In this document: one piece after another, positions 55,008-64,000 of the stretch | Position numbering within the stretch: position 1 is the first letter of the stretch | Layout: each line of letters opens with the position of its first letter | Assembly: GCF_022919575.1 (NCBI RefSeq) | Contig: NZ_CP095071.1 | Span: forward strand, 4,737,264 to 4,801,263 | Source of the DNA: Gracilibacillus salinarum | GTDB lineage: Bacteria; Bacillota; Bacilli; Bacillales; Amphibacillaceae | Length of the DNA: 64,000 nucleotides | Direction of reading: 5' to 3' | Position numbers and translations under genes: made by a program | Notes under the pieces: model-generated | What the model saw: only the letters and a program-made list of their open reading frames with translations | Told to the model about the DNA's origin: nothing | The model's database searches: none

Positions 55008-55982
55008 ATGCATCCAATATTCTTACATTACCCAATTCAAGTGCCAACTAAACAAATACAGGATCAGCCATACGTTACTTTTGCTGATCAATCGTATTAT
55101 TATTTTGTCATTCCTGCAGATATGAGTGAACGAAATGCATTAGAGTTATATACAATAACAACTCATTTTCATCAACAAGGCTGGAACAATGTCTCCTGTC
55201 CTATGCCAAATGTACATAATCAGTTTTTGACAACGATAGGAAAGGAAAAGTATATGCTATGCTATGCGATTAATGACAAGGATAAGCGAGATGAGGCAAG
55301 CAGATTAGCAATGTTTCATCAATCAGGGTTTACCTACCCTTACCAGCCGTCTTCAATGAACAGCTATGGAAAATGGAAGGATTTATGGACGACCAAAATA
55401 GATCAATATGAAGCATTGTTCCAGCAATTATATCAGCAACGTCCTGCTAATCCATTTTTAAGAGAGTTTGTTAATATGTTTCCCTATATGATGGGACTAT
55501 CAGAAAACGCGATTCAATATTTGCACGTCGTAGAACAGGAAACACAATTTAATGAAAGTGATCAGCCCGCAATTACATTCGGCAGATACCATAATCAGAT
55601 GGAGTCGTCATTTATTTGGTGTAATCATTTTGTATATGATCATCCAGTCAGAGATGTAGCCGAAAAATTACGAGGTTATATGTTGGCTGAAGAAGGATTG
55701 GCTGCCCCTGCATGCAGAGATTTTTTAAGAGAATATCTGACCAATCAGCAACTTTCAGTTTTTGGCTGGAAATTATTATATGCCCGCTTACTATTCCCTG
55801 TGCATCTTTTTGATTTCATGGATCAGATCAGATCTTTATCTTCGGAATATCCGGATATGGAACAAGTGATGGAGAACCAGGCGCACTACGAAGAGAATTT
55901 GAGGGTGTTTTTTTCACAATTAGGCATTGATCAAAGAGAAATAAATAGTATACAATTAGATTGGTTACAAAATGTATACTAG
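55008..55982 (+). CDS. yutH: Spore coat-associated protein YutH (CotI/CotS kinase-like)
   Basis: A 324-residue protein with an aminoglycoside-phosphotransferase-like fold, judged from its resemblance to the CotS/YutH family (FGRYHNQMESSFIWCNHFVYDHPVRD, where a kinase catalytic loop would lie). Canonical kinase residues are degenerate. In B. subtilis it is a coat-associated sporulation protein next to hom-thrC-thrB, as here. ATG after GGGGGG. Confidence 0.8.
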   Translation: MHPIFLHYPIQVPTKQIQDQPYVTFADQSYYYFVIPADMSERNALELYTITTHFHQQGWNNVSCPMPNVHNQFLTTIGKEKYMLCYAINDKDKRDEASRLAMFHQSGFTYPYQPSSMNSYGKWKDLWTTKIDQYEALFQQLYQQRPANPFLREFVNMFPYMMGLSENAIQYLHVVEQETQFNESDQPAITFGRYHNQMESSFIWCNHFVYDHPVRDVAEKLRGYMLAEEGLAAPACRDFLREYLTNQQLSVFGWKLLYARLLFPVHLFDFMDQIRSLSSEYPDMEQVMENQAHYEENLRVFFSQLGIDQREINSIQLDWLQNVY

Positions 55983-55988
55983 GAAAGG

Positions 55989-56030
55989 CGATGCATTTCC
56001 ATTTTTGAAAGATGGGATGCTTTTTTTGTT
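55989..56030 (+). terminator. Weak terminator after yutH
   Basis: GATGCATTTCCATTTTT / AAAGATGGGATGC forms an imperfect stem followed by TTTTTTTG, between yutH and the hom promoter. Confidence 0.5.
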
Positions 56031-56048
56031 TTTTTGGGCAATTGTGTC

Positions 56049-56077
56049 TTGATAATATAGTGAGACAGTTGTATAAT
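56049..56077 (+). promoter_or_regulatory. Predicted promoter of hom-thrC-thrB
   Basis: TTGATA (56049-56054) and TATAAT (56072-56077) with 17-base spacing. The ~50-base leader is too short for a T-box or riboswitch. Confidence 0.72.
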
Positions 56078-56132
56078 GTCCACTATATATAAACAATTGT
56101 ATTCGTAAAGTGAACAAAGGGAGGGCGTCTTA

Positions 56133-57428
56133 ATGAATCAAGTCAACGTAGGGTTATGTGGTCTTGGAACAGTTGGCACAGGGGTAGTAAAACTGTTGCA
56201 AAACCACGCAGAAGAAATCAAATATAAAGTGGGTTGTGAAATCCAAATCGAAAAAATTTTGGTACATGACATCGACAAGAAACGTGATGTTGCGATTCAG
56301 GCGGAATGGTTAACAGATAACCCGGATGAATTAGTGAACAATGCAGAAATAGATATTATTATTGAAGTGATGGGTGGTATTGAAGATACTAACCTGTTGC
56401 TGGAGAAAGCAATACGCAATAAAAAGCATATTGTAACTGCCAATAAAGATCTAATGGCTGTACACGGACAAAAATTACTCCGTTTAGCAAAAGAAAACAA
56501 TTGTGATATTCTGTATGATGCCAGTGTAGCTGGTGGTATTCCGATTATCCGCTCGTTAACAGAAGGACTTGCATCCGACCGTATTCAGAAAATTATGGGT
56601 ATTGTTAACGGTACAACCAACTACATTCTTACAAAAATGACCGATGATAAATTAGCATTTGAGCCAGTCTTGAAAGAAGCGCAGGATCTAGGGTTTGCTG
56701 AATCAGATCCTACATCGGATGTTGATGGATTGGATGCTGCACGAAAAATGGCATTATTAGCAAACCTTGCTTTCAAAATGGAAATCAGTCTTGATGATGT
56801 GGAAGTATCAGGTATTCGAACTATTTCACAAGAAGATATTACATTTGCAACAAGTTTAGGGTATACTATTAAATTAATAGGGATTGCTTCCATTAATGAT
56901 AACGGCAAAGTTGAAGTAAGTGTGGAGCCAACCCTTTTACCGAAAGATCATCCATTAGCAATGGTCAAAAATGAATTTAACGCCGTATATGTCTATGGTG
57001 AAGCAGTAGGAGAGACAATGTTCTATGGTCCTGGTGCAGGAAGCATGCCGACTGCAACAGCGGTTGTTTCGGACTTAATGGATGTCGTCAAGAATATTCG
57101 CTTAGGCATCACGGGAAATGAATATATATTACCGCAGTTTCAAAAGCAGTTGAAAGAAAATGATGAGAAATACATGCAATATTTCATTCGCATGGAAGTG
57201 GATGACGAAGCTGGCACTTTTCAGAAAATTACAAATGTATTTTTGGATGAAAGTGTTAGTTTTCAAAAGATATTGCAGTTACCGTCTGAACAAGAGAAAA
57301 TGGCGGAAATCGTTATGGTAACCCACAAAATCAGTAAGCAGCAATTATTAAATAGCAGAGAAAATCTAAAAGGATTAGACGTTGTTAATGAAATTATCAG
57401 TTGTTATCGCGTCGATGGGGAGGATTAA
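56133..57428 (+). CDS. hom: Homoserine dehydrogenase
   Basis: NAD(P)H-dependent reduction of aspartate semialdehyde to homoserine (431 residues). N-terminal Rossmann [13 protein letters not shown], catalytic region [17 protein letters not shown] and [13 protein letters not shown] [20 protein letters not shown], then a C-terminal ACT domain ([17 protein letters not shown]) for feedback by threonine. GGGAGGG precedes the start. First gene of hom-thrC-thrB. Confidence 0.94.
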   Translation: MNQVNVGLCGLGTVGTGVVKLLQNHAEEIKYKVGCEIQIEKILVHDIDKKRDVAIQAEWLTDNPDELVNNAEIDIIIEVMGGIEDTNLLLEKAIRNKKHIVTANKDLMAVHGQKLLRLAKENNCDILYDASVAGGIPIIRSLTEGLASDRIQKIMGIVNGTTNYILTKMTDDKLAFEPVLKEAQDLGFAESDPTSDVDGLDAARKMALLANLAFKMEISLDDVEVSGIRTISQEDITFATSLGYTIKLIGIASINDNGKVEVSVEPTLLPKDHPLAMVKNEFNAVYVYGEAVGETMFYGPGAGSMPTATAVVSDLMDVVKNIRLGITGNEYILPQFQKQLKENDEKYMQYFIRMEVDDEAGTFQKITNVFLDESVSFQKILQLPSEQEKMAEIVMVTHKISKQQLLNSRENLKGLDVVNEIISCYRVDGED

Positions 57429-57433
57429 TTTTT

Positions 57434-58495
57434 ATGGCTTGGCAAGGATTGTTACAGGAGTATAAAGCGTATCTACCAATTAACGAAAACACGCCACTGA
57501 TTAGTTTGCACGAAGGAAATACACCGTTAATTAAACTGGAAAAATTATCTGAAAAATATGGCATAAATGCTTACGCAAAATTTGAAGGACTGAATCCTAC
57601 TGGTTCCTTTAAAGACCGTGGTATGGTTATGGCGATGGCAAAAGCGATGGAAGATGGAGCGAAAGCAGTTATCTGTGCTTCAACAGGGAATACTTCTGCT
57701 TCAGCTGCAGCGTTCGCAGCCAGAGCAGGTTTGAAATGTATCGTGGTTATCCCCGAAGGAAAGATCGCTCAAGGTAAATTAGCGCAAGCTGTAATGTATG
57801 GAGCTGAAATTTATTCGATTCAGGGGAATTTTGATGATGCCTTACGTTACGTGCGAAAATTAGCTGAAACTGGCGAAGTGGCATTAGTAAACTCCGTTAA
57901 TCCATATCGGATTGAAGGTCAGAAAACAGCGGCATTCGAAGTATGTGATGCATTAGCTAAAGCGCCTGAATATTTATTTATTCCAGTCGGGAATGCAGGA
58001 AATATAACAGCATACTGGAAAGGATTTAAGGAATACCATGAGCTGAATGCTTCAGGCCTGCCAAAAATGATGGGCTTTGAAGCAAGTGGTGCAGCAGCAA
58101 TTGTTCATGATCGTGTCTTTGAAAATCCTGAAACAGTTGGTACAGCAATTCGCATTGGTAATCCAGCAAGCTGGCAAGGGGCCGTTAATGCGCGTGATGA
58201 ATCCCAAGGTGAAATCGATGAGATTACGGATGAAGAAATGATCGAAGCTTATCAATGGATCGCTCAAAATGAAGGTGTCTTTGCAGAACCAGCATCATGT
58301 GCCTCTGTAGCAGGTCTTTTCAAGAAACTAAAAGCAGACAAGGTGGAAAAAGGCTCTACAGTCGTTACAGTTCTAACTGGTAATGGACTGAAAGATCCTA
58401 ATACAGCAATCGACTACAGTGAAGTGAAGCCAACCGTGTTGCCAAACGATGAAGAAGTAATCATGAACGAGATTTTAGGTAGTGTAAAGGCATGA
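57434..58495 (+). CDS. thrC: Threonine synthase
   Basis: PLP enzyme converting O-phosphohomoserine to threonine (353 residues). The PLP lysine lies in [11 protein letters not shown], the phosphate-binding glycine loop in PVGNAGNI, and the end has [15 protein letters not shown]. Start after GGGGAGG, five bases from the hom stop; 11 in-frame codons upstream are inside hom. Confidence 0.94.
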   Translation: MAWQGLLQEYKAYLPINENTPLISLHEGNTPLIKLEKLSEKYGINAYAKFEGLNPTGSFKDRGMVMAMAKAMEDGAKAVICASTGNTSASAAAFAARAGLKCIVVIPEGKIAQGKLAQAVMYGAEIYSIQGNFDDALRYVRKLAETGEVALVNSVNPYRIEGQKTAAFEVCDALAKAPEYLFIPVGNAGNITAYWKGFKEYHELNASGLPKMMGFEASGAAAIVHDRVFENPETVGTAIRIGNPASWQGAVNARDESQGEIDEITDEEMIEAYQWIAQNEGVFAEPASCASVAGLFKKLKADKVEKGSTVVTVLTGNGLKDPNTAIDYSEVKPTVLPNDEEVIMNEILGSVKA

Positions 58496-59397
58496 GCTGG
58501 TCGATAAAAGTGCCATCGAGTACCTCGAATTTAGGGGCGGGTTTCGACTCGATTGGTTTAGCATTAAATCTCTATTTAGAACTCGTTGTTTCCAGGGCAG
58601 AGCAATGGGAATTCATTCCTAAATCGGAGTGTCTTGAAGGAATACCATCTGGCAAAGGAAATTTGGTCTATGAAATTGTAGAACAGGTCGCAAAGAAATA
58701 CGACAAGGTTCAAGATATTCCAGCTTGTCGTGTGGAAATGACCAGCCATATTCCGTTAGCTAGAGGCCTTGGAAGCAGTGCCACAGCAATAATTGCTGGT
58801 ATTGAGCTCGCAAATGTTTTATTACAATTACAATTGACTAAGAATGAAAAACTTCAAATTGCAACTGATATCGAAGGACACCCAGATAATGTGGCACCAT
58901 GTCTGTTAGGTGGGTGTGTAATTGGTCATTATGATGGTGAAGTTTCGTATACTAAGATTCCGGTGAATGGTGTGACGTTTGTAGCACTGATCCCAAGCTT
59001 TGAATTAAAAACAAAGGATGCGCGAGCGGTGTTGCCAGATACTTTCTCATTCAAAGAAAGTGTCCAGGCAAGCAGTGTGGCTAATGTAAGTGTCGCGGCA
59101 ATTTGCCGAGGAGACTGGCGCACATTAGGGAAGATGATGGAGAAGGATCATTTTCATCAACCGTATCGTAAATCACTGATTTCTCATTATGATGAATTGT
59201 ATGATTATTTACGCGAAGAAGCATATGGTGTCTTTCTAAGTGGCGCGGGCCCAACAATGATCGCAGTAGTTGATGACAAAAAAGTTTTTCTTACATTAAA
59301 GAAATGGCGAAACGATTATCCTGATTTTAAATGGCTGCCACTGCAAGTCGAAAATAGTGGAGCAAAGGTAGACAGAATACAAGAACAAGCTCAATAG
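58492..59397 (+). CDS. thrB: Homoserine kinase
   Basis: GHMP-family kinase (301 residues) phosphorylating homoserine. Motif 1 [20 protein letters not shown]-binding [15 protein letters not shown] and motif 3 [14 protein letters not shown] are present. The ATG overlaps the thrC stop (ATGA), consistent with coupled translation. Confidence 0.94.
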   Translation: MSWSIKVPSSTSNLGAGFDSIGLALNLYLELVVSRAEQWEFIPKSECLEGIPSGKGNLVYEIVEQVAKKYDKVQDIPACRVEMTSHIPLARGLGSSATAIIAGIELANVLLQLQLTKNEKLQIATDIEGHPDNVAPCLLGGCVIGHYDGEVSYTKIPVNGVTFVALIPSFELKTKDARAVLPDTFSFKESVQASSVANVSVAAICRGDWRTLGKMMEKDHFHQPYRKSLISHYDELYDYLREEAYGVFLSGAGPTMIAVVDDKKVFLTLKKWRNDYPDFKWLPLQVENSGAKVDRIQEQAQ

Positions 59398-59402
59398 CAA
59401 CG

Positions 59403-59437
59403 ATAACTGCTGATCCATTATGGTCAGCAGTTATTTG
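59403..59437 (+). terminator. Terminator of hom-thrC-thrB
   Basis: ATAACTGCTGA / TCAGCAGTTAT 11-bp perfect stem with ten-base loop directly after thrB; short T-tract. Confidence 0.75.
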
Positions 59438-59509
59438 TATTAAGGGAGTATAAATTATAGGTATAAAAGAGGCTCATAGGACTATTCATGCTCAAGAAGG
59501 AGGAGGGGG

Positions 59510-59648
59510 TACCTTATAATCCTGATTATGTTAAGCAGAACTGCAAAGTGACTATTTTCACCTTGGAAATATGCTCTGTCGAGTGGTTGGCCGGAGCCTG
59601 TTCAATAGGGTTACTGCTGTGACTGCACTTTTATACTTTCTTGACTGA
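59510..59648. repeat. Rearranged composite repeat copy
   Basis: A terminal repeat (ccttataatcctgattatgt), internal bases, a module C arm (GAGTGGTTGGCCGGAGC), and then the left outer flank in inverted orientation (ttactgctgtgactgcactt, ttatactttcttgac). Compared with the full copies, the right flank is replaced by an inverted left flank. Confidence 0.65.
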
Positions 59649-59649
59649 T

Positions 59650-59681
59650 GAAAAAAGAGTTATCCTCAGGATAACTCTTTT
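59650..59681 (-). terminator. Terminator of the nfuA-like gene
   Basis: AAAAGAGTTATCC / GGATAACTCTTTT stem with a three-base loop; on the minus strand it is followed by a run of T. Confidence 0.9.
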
Positions 59682-59692
59682 GCATGTATAAG

Positions 59693-59923
59693 TTAAAATA
59701 CCTGTTCGATTTCGGTAACGCCTGGAACTTCTGCCATTAAGGCACGTTCGATTCCTGCTTTTAAGGTAATGGTGGAACTTGGACAGTTACCACATGCACC
59801 CATTAAACGTAAGCGAACAATCCCATCCTCTACATCTACTAATTCGACATCGCCACCATCTCGTAACAAGAAAGGACGTAATTTATTTAACACTTCTTGT
59901 ACTTGCTCTGATTGTTGTTCCAT
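59693..59923 (-). CDS. yutI: NifU C-terminal domain Fe-S carrier (YutI/Nfu type)
   Basis: A 76-residue Nfu-type protein with the cluster-binding CGNCPSS (Cys44, Cys47). It carries [4Fe-4S] clusters from the SUF scaffold to client enzymes. I used the ATG eight bases after AAAGGAGAG, dropping eight upstream codons. Divergent from yuzB as in B. subtilis. Confidence 0.9.
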   Translation of the reverse strand: MEQQSEQVQEVLNKLRPFLLRDGGDVELVDVEDGIVRLRLMGACGNCPSSTITLKAGIERALMAEVPGVTEIEQVF

Positions 59924-60119
59924 GAATGGAGACTCTCCTTTCGTCACTACATTTCTATTATATATCCATTTATATAAAAAATCTATGGTTGATCACGTTA
60001 CATTATTAAAGGTTTCACTACTATTTTAGCGACTTTCGATTTATTTGTAAATAAAAGTGTGTTAAAAATAGTATATAGAGAAGGAATTGACGTTGGACAA
60101 ATAGAGGTGTGGTATAATA

Positions 60120-60365
60120 ATGATTAGAATTAAAGTAGCTTTCTGTATCAAAAACTTAGCTAAGGGCACAGAGAAAGTTCGTCAGCAATTAATAACAGAT
60201 CCTGATATGGATGTTGTAGAATATGGCTGTACAAGTTACTGTGGTATTTGCCGGAATTATCATGTTGCGATTGTTAATGGCAAGCCAATACAAGCTGATA
60301 CACCGGAAGCATTACTTGAAAATATAGAGGACTATATTGATAACGAATTAATCGATCAGTTATAG
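60120..60365 (+). CDS. yuzB: YuzB family protein (DUF1450)
   Basis: An 81-residue protein with CIKNLAKGTEKV and a cysteine-rich centre, YGCTSYCGICRNY, typical of YuzB/DUF1450. The cysteine spacing suggests metal or cluster binding, but no role is established. GAGGTG lies nine bases upstream. Followed after 15 bases by dapF. Confidence 0.85.
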   Translation: MIRIKVAFCIKNLAKGTEKVRQQLITDPDMDVVEYGCTSYCGICRNYHVAIVNGKPIQADTPEALLENIEDYIDNELIDQL

Positions 60366-60380
60366 AGAGGGAGCAAGCGA

Positions 60381-61244
60381 ATGATGGAAATACCTTTTAC
60401 AAAAATGCATGGACTAGGGAATAGTTATATTTTTATCAATACTTTTAACTTTGACATTGAAGAAGAATTATTACATGATCTGGCAGTTGCAGTAGCAGAT
60501 AAAGATACAGGGATCGGATCTGATGGACTTATATTGATTCATCCAACAGACAAAGCTGAAGTTGGAATGCGTATTTTTAATAAAGATGGATCAGAAGGAA
60601 AAAACTGTGGTAATGGCTTACGGTGTGTGGCGAAATTTGCTTATGAACATCAGTTGGTATCAGAGAAAACCTTCACGATCGAAACGAAAGCAGGAAATGT
60701 AACCGCTGAGGTGCATGGTGAAAGAAATCATGTGAAGGAAGTAACCGTTGATATGGGGGAACCAATTCTAAATCGTTCTTCCATTCCGATGATCGGTGAA
60801 GAGGTAAGTCAAGTTGTAGCAGAGCCTTTTATGGTGAATGGTCAGGAAATGGCGGTAACTACCATTTCGATGGGGAATCCACATGCTGTCTTTTTTGTTG
60901 ACGATATTAATCAAGCCCCATTAACAACGCTTGGACCAATCATTGAAAAAGATATTCGCTTTCCAGAAAGTGTAAATGTAGAATTTATTGAAAAAGTAAA
61001 TGATCAGGAATTACATTTCCGCGTCTGGGAGCGCGGGTCAGGTGTGACACAGGCATGTGGAACAGGAGCATGTGCATCCGTTGTGGCAGCTATTCTCAAC
61101 CAAACTATGGAAAAAGACAAAGAGATCACTGTCCATCTTGCAGGCGGTGATTTATATATTACCTGGACAGAAGATAACCGTGTATGGATGAGAGGAAAAG
61201 CAGAGACTGCGGTTACTGGAATTTTCTTCTGGCAAACTAAATAA
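60381..61244 (+). CDS. dapF: Diaminopimelate epimerase
   Basis: Converts LL- to meso-diaminopimelate for lysine and cell wall (287 residues). The two catalytic cysteines are in NCGNGLRC (Cys76) and [16 protein letters not shown] and IGSDGLILI are conserved. The start may be either of two adjacent ATGs; GAGAGGG lies upstream. Confidence 0.93.
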   Translation: MMEIPFTKMHGLGNSYIFINTFNFDIEEELLHDLAVAVADKDTGIGSDGLILIHPTDKAEVGMRIFNKDGSEGKNCGNGLRCVAKFAYEHQLVSEKTFTIETKAGNVTAEVHGERNHVKEVTVDMGEPILNRSSIPMIGEEVSQVVAEPFMVNGQEMAVTTISMGNPHAVFFVDDINQAPLTTLGPIIEKDIRFPESVNVEFIEKVNDQELHFRVWERGSGVTQACGTGACASVVAAILNQTMEKDKEITVHLAGGDLYITWTEDNRVWMRGKAETAVTGIFFWQTK

Positions 61245-61329
61245 ACAAAAATATTGAAATCGAATGTGTTAGTTTGTATACTTGAACATACAATAGCTAA
61301 TAAAAGTGCTTAGAAAAAGGAGTTTTTCT

Positions 61330-61689
61330 ATGGTAATTAACATATCGGAAAATGCAAAATTACAGATTCAGGAAATGATGAAGGAAGAGGACGCAGAAAC
61401 TGTTCGCCTTCGTTTTGGTGTAAAAGGTGGAGGGTGCAGCGGCTTATCCTACTCGCTTGGTTTCGATTATGATGTAAACGAAGAATTAGATCATACGGAA
61501 GAATCAAACGGGATACCACTAACTATTCAGAAGTTCGACATTGATGTAATTCAAGGAACTACCATTGATTTCAAACAAAATATGATGGGCGGCGGATTTA
61601 CAATCGAAAATCCTAACGCTATCGTTTCCTGCGGTTGCGGATCATCCTTTAAAGCAAAAGAGCGTGAAGGTACACCGGAAAACTGCTAA
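61330..61689 (+). CDS. yutM: A-type Fe-S carrier (YutM, SufA/ErpA-like)
   Basis: HesB/IscA-type protein of 119 residues with the three cluster cysteines: Cys36 (GGGCSGL) and Cys101/Cys103 (SCGCGSSF). It delivers clusters to target enzymes and complements the SUF operon and the Nfu protein of this window. Start after AAAAGGAG; eight upstream codons dropped. Confidence 0.9.
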   Translation: MVINISENAKLQIQEMMKEEDAETVRLRFGVKGGGCSGLSYSLGFDYDVNEELDHTEESNGIPLTIQKFDIDVIQGTTIDFKQNMMGGGFTIENPNAIVSCGCGSSFKAKEREGTPENC

Positions 61690-61707
61690 ATACAAATTAT
61701 AGTTATA

Positions 61708-61764
61708 AAAACACGTCTTTTTAGCGATTATTGATTAATCGTTAGGAGGATGTGTTTTTTTGTC
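61708..61764 (+). terminator. Terminator of yutM
   Basis: Outer AACACGTC / GATGTGTT and inner TAGCGATTA / TTAATCGTTA pairings form one long imperfect stem followed by seven T. Confidence 0.75.
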
Positions 61765-61765
61765 G

Positions 61766-62190
61766 TTCAAGAAAGCATAAAAGTGCAGTCACAGCAGATA
61801 TTGAACATGAAGCTGAGTTCCTATAATATGGATTATGTCAACAAAGGCTGTATTGCAGAATGGTAATTTTGATATATTTTATCTGCTTAGCAAAGCTCCG
61901 GAAATAGGCTCAGCGTCCTGTGGGCACGGCTTCAGCTAGGCTACTACTTGAATAGCAACAGTGCTGCCTTGTGCCGAGGAAGCTCACTTTGAAGCGATAC
62001 TTGCAGCACAGGCACAAATGAAATGGATCTTCAGCTCGCGCTGATTCCACGCGAGTCTCTCGCCTATTTCCTACGCTTGAGGGGAAGTGCTACAACTTAT
62101 ATAAAAGTGAAAAGCAGCGGTGCTAGGCATTATACCACACATAATATTTCAAAATAACCACTAAGCTGTTAGTTGACATAATCCAAGAAC
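61766..62190 (+). repeat. Composite intergenic repeat, truncated after module B
   Basis: Left flank (ttcaagaaagcataaaagtg), left terminal repeat (cctataatatggattatgtc, 61820-61839) and module B (about 61886-62100) are clear. Module C is missing; a short piece (ccactaagctg, gttgacataatcca at 62174-62187) holds half of the right terminal repeat and then breaks off. The following ~250 bases up to the coiled-coil gene show nothing recognisable except its promoter. Confidence 0.8.
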
Positions 62191-62427
62191 GTCCTGCTTG
62201 TACTGATGAAGATCTTTAGTTAGCACACACAACATTACAAAATTGCTGATTTATATAGCTGATTTATGCTACTTTTTTTATTTTTTTTCGGCTCAATAAA
62301 TTGTTTTTTACCAATCATTTTTTGCGAAAAATGTCTTATTCTTAATGAAAATCCTATAATCACATCAATGATGCAAAGAGCTCTTGAGTTACTATTCGCA
62401 ATACATTGTGGACAAACATTTCATTCT

Positions 62428-62454
62428 TGGTATAATACAAGAAAGGAGGTGATA
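62428..62454 (+). promoter_or_regulatory. Extended -10 promoter and full-length Shine-Dalgarno of the coiled-coil gene
   Basis: TGGTATAAT (62428-62436) is followed closely by AGAAAGGAGGTGAT (62440-62453), a complete match to the 16S anti-Shine-Dalgarno complement. The leader would be very short. Confidence 0.6.
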
Positions 62455-62456
62455 AC

Positions 62457-62801
62457 ATGGAAAACCAAGAGATGCTGGAGATGCTCTCGACTTTATTCGA
62501 CGACAAATTCCAATCACTCAATGAACAAATGCATAGGTTTGAGGATAGGCTAACTGGAATAGAAGGCGCGCTAAAAGATAATGAAGCAAGACTAACTGGA
62601 TTTGACAATAAATTACAAAAGGTAGAAGATCAACAACGTGATTTTGCAGGAGGGCAGCAATTAATAATCGAAAAAATAAATAATCTTTCCAAACAAGTTG
62701 CTGAAAACACGGAAAAGCATACAAACATGGAAAAGCTTACAATCAAACTTGCTGAACATGATACAGATATTAAATTACTAAAAAAAGTGATCACTAACTA
62801 A
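62457..62801 (+). CDS. Hypothetical coiled-coil protein
   Basis: A 114-residue hydrophilic protein almost entirely of predicted coiled coil, with repeated heptads such as LNEQMHRFEDRLTGIEGALKD and KLAEHDTDIKLLKKV. No signal peptide, no membrane helix. Similar short coiled-coil proteins of unknown function occur in many Bacillaceae. It has an exceptionally strong ribosome-binding site and its own promoter, so it is probably highly translated. No operon partner. Confidence 0.7.
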   Translation: MENQEMLEMLSTLFDDKFQSLNEQMHRFEDRLTGIEGALKDNEARLTGFDNKLQKVEDQQRDFAGGQQLIIEKINNLSKQVAENTEKHTNMEKLTIKLAEHDTDIKLLKKVITN

Positions 62802-63137
62802 GGCAGTTTTATCAAGTATTATAAGAATGTCTATTTGCGAAAGACGTATTACTATTCTACCGATTTTCTAAGATCCCCTCGCAAATATTTAAAATAAGAC
62901 TGTGTAGCATCTTGATTCCCTCTAAAAGCCATTGTTTCAACCCCGAAAATCAAGTTTTAAAACTCATTTTTCTTTCTCAGTTTTATAAATTTCATCACAC
63001 ATACGAATAATCAACATAATTTTCTTATTTTTTCCCTTACCTACCTGATTCAATTTTCAATATCATCAAGCGTATAATTTTATCGCACTATATTCAGAAA
63101 ATGTTCAAATATTCTTTTTAAATTCTAAGGAGGCCGA
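62802..63137. other. Gene-free stretch
   Basis: AT-rich sequence without open frames, strong hairpins or repeat-family modules that I can see. It ends with AAGGAGG, the ribosome-binding site of the next gene. Confidence 0.5.
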
Positions 63138-63140
63138 GTG

Positions 63141-63470
63141 ATGGGGCACGATATTTATGGCTACAATAAAGCTGGCCAAAACATAGCATATGCTCGTTTT
63201 AGTATGGGCAATCCTAATGCTGATCTGTTATATGAATTTTTGCATGCACAGGATTTTAATGGTGGTGTTAGTGGAATAGGTGATATCTCTACTTTCTCCA
63301 GACTGGAATTAGACAATGCATTAAAGGAATACAAGGTATTTGATCAAAAAATTAAACATTTAAATGAGGATACTATACTAGGGTGGGACAAAAAGCAAAT
63401 CAAGGAGTTTATTGAGAATTGTTTAGCTGCAGCAAAGAAAGAAGGCAGTATTCAAGTGTTTTTTGGATAA
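63141..63470 (+). CDS. Hypothetical protein (MGHDIYGYN type)
   Basis: A 109-residue soluble protein beginning MGHDIYGYNKAGQNIAYARF and with a glycine-rich NGGVSGIGDIS stretch. I have seen similar openings in uncharacterised bacterial and phage proteins but can name no family. AAGGAGG is seven bases before the ATG. A GTG three bases upstream is possible. Solitary; flanked by gene-poor DNA, which suggests an accessory gene. Confidence 0.65.
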   Translation: MGHDIYGYNKAGQNIAYARFSMGNPNADLLYEFLHAQDFNGGVSGIGDISTFSRLELDNALKEYKVFDQKIKHLNEDTILGWDKKQIKEFIENCLAAAKKEGSIQVFFG

Positions 63471-63625
63471 GGTTTATCAACTCTGTGCTTGAGCGCTCTA
63501 AGTTAGAAAAGCTCGGCGTTTGCTTCTAGTTAATGCCATCGTTTTTTAAATACTTGGGCACACTTTACATTTTCACTACGTAGAACATCTTCACTGTTAA
63601 ACGTTATGCTTTCCTGGCGTATAAA

Positions 63626-63660
63626 AAAAGGTATGGAATCGAATCGCTCCATACCTTTTA
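63626..63660 (-). terminator. Terminator of the yumC-like gene
   Basis: AAAAGGTATGGA / TCCATACCTTTT 12-bp stem with a ten-base loop; the minus-strand read ends in seven T. The ~150 bases between the previous gene and this hairpin show nothing else. Confidence 0.85.
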
Positions 63661-63667
63661 TTTATTA

Positions 63668-64000
63668 TCAGAACATGCTTGTCGAGTGCTTTGGTTGTAC
63701 TCTTGCTTTTGGATCCATAAATGCTTTAGCATTGTTCACGGCAGTTGGCCCTTCACCGAATCCAGCGGCAATCAGGTTAACTTTACCTGGGTACGTACAA
63801 ATATCACCTGCTGCATATATACCAGGTACATTTGTTTCCATTTTTGAATTAACGATGATACTATTTTTATCAATTTCCAATCCCCAGTTTTTAATGGGAC
63901 CGAGTGAAGAAATGAAGCCGTAATTCACAAGTACGTGATCCACATCTAAAACAATTTCCTTATCACCTTTTACTTCTTTCAATCGAACCTGGTCAATGTT
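63668..64000 (-). CDS. yumC: Ferredoxin-NADP reductase, YumC type (C-terminal part, cut by window end)
   Basis: C-terminal ~110 residues of a TrxB-like flavoprotein: [17 protein letters not shown], then the FAD-binding [36 protein letters not shown], and the tail [12 protein letters not shown] typical of YumC-type ferredoxin/flavodoxin-NADP reductases. The open frame continues past the end of the window, so the N-terminus with both nucleotide-binding domains is missing. Location after dapF/yutM matches Bacillus. Confidence 0.87.
   Translation of the reverse strand, partial: NIDQVRLKEVKGDKEIVLDVDHVLVNYGFISSLGPIKNWGLEIDKNSIIVNSKMETNVPGIYAAGDICTYPGKVNLIAAGFGEGPTAVNNAKAFMDPKARVQPKHSTSMF

Noticed and set aside
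56078..56132. Possible T-box or riboswitch before hom
   Set aside because: The leader is only about 50 bases and lacks a T-box sequence or specifier hairpin.
60087..60118. TTGACG ... TATAAT promoter right at the yuzB start
   Set aside because: Spacing is 20 bases and the start codon would precede the transcription start; the TATAAT is probably chance.

Overview
The window is AT-rich, tightly packed chromosome of an endospore-forming member of the Bacillaceae, probably a halotolerant genus close to Gracilibacillus, Oceanobacillus or Halobacillus (genus inferred from gene content only). The evidence is a complete gerA-type germinant receptor operon, the sporulation-linked genes lytH, yunB and yutH, the Bacillus-type sufCDSUB operon, and several blocks that keep Bacillus subtilis gene order (yusI-gcvH-yusF-yusE; yunE-yunD-yunC-yunB-lytH-yutD; yutG-yutH-hom-thrC-thrB; yutI-yuzB-dapF-yutM-yumC). 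No tRNA, rRNA, CRISPR array, transposase or prophage was seen.

Layout. 0-7.4 kb: a YesMN-type two-component system with a sugar ABC importer (binding protein, two permeases, no ATPase) and a YesL-like protein; two cre-like sites suggest carbon catabolite control. 8.7-13.3 kb: a CwlO-like NlpC/P60 cell-wall hydrolase, a bacilliredoxin and a two-gene p-aminobenzoate module with a PabB-PabC fusion. 13.5-17.6 kb: a petrobactin-type siderophore importer (yclNOPQ) with two Fur boxes. 18.2-19.6 kb: a compact CheX-CheW-CheY chemotaxis trio. 19.6-24 kb: a YczE-like membrane protein and the germinant receptor operon behind a sigma-G-type promoter. 24.2-30.7 kb: acyl-CoA dehydrogenase, GT4 glycosyltransferase, the Zur-controlled znuC-znuB-zur operon, an ArsC-like protein, gcvH, yusF and yusE. 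31.7-36.9 kb: the SUF iron-sulfur assembly operon. 38.9-47.8 kb: the yun/yut block, carrying an HD-GYP phosphodiesterase and an NSS amino-acid symporter with its tiny partner subunit. 47.9-53.4 kb: a molybdenum cofactor operon behind an Fnr/Crp-like palindrome. 54.4-64 kb: yutG, yutH, threonine biosynthesis, Fe-S carriers, dapF, two unknown small genes and the end of a YumC-type ferredoxin-NADP reductase.

The most unusual content lies between genes. A modular repeat family occupies most of the longer intergenic gaps, usually just after a gene or its terminator. A complete unit has an outer flank beginning gtcaagaaagtata, terminal inverted repeats (ctataatatggattatgt and its complement), a roughly 240-bp module B, a module C that can contain a second inverted copy of the B core (together a predicted long hairpin), a GC-rich hairpin, and a 202-bp module A. 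Full, truncated, rearranged and minimal copies all occur. I found no protein-coding gene in it; the apparent reading frames inside it are artefacts.

Other points for a second look: a 63-codon gene that appears to start with ATT, a probable lost mobA stop codon that runs the frame into ybaN, a palindrome that encodes both convergent C-termini of yutD and its neighbour, and a hairpin covering the yunB ribosome-binding site.
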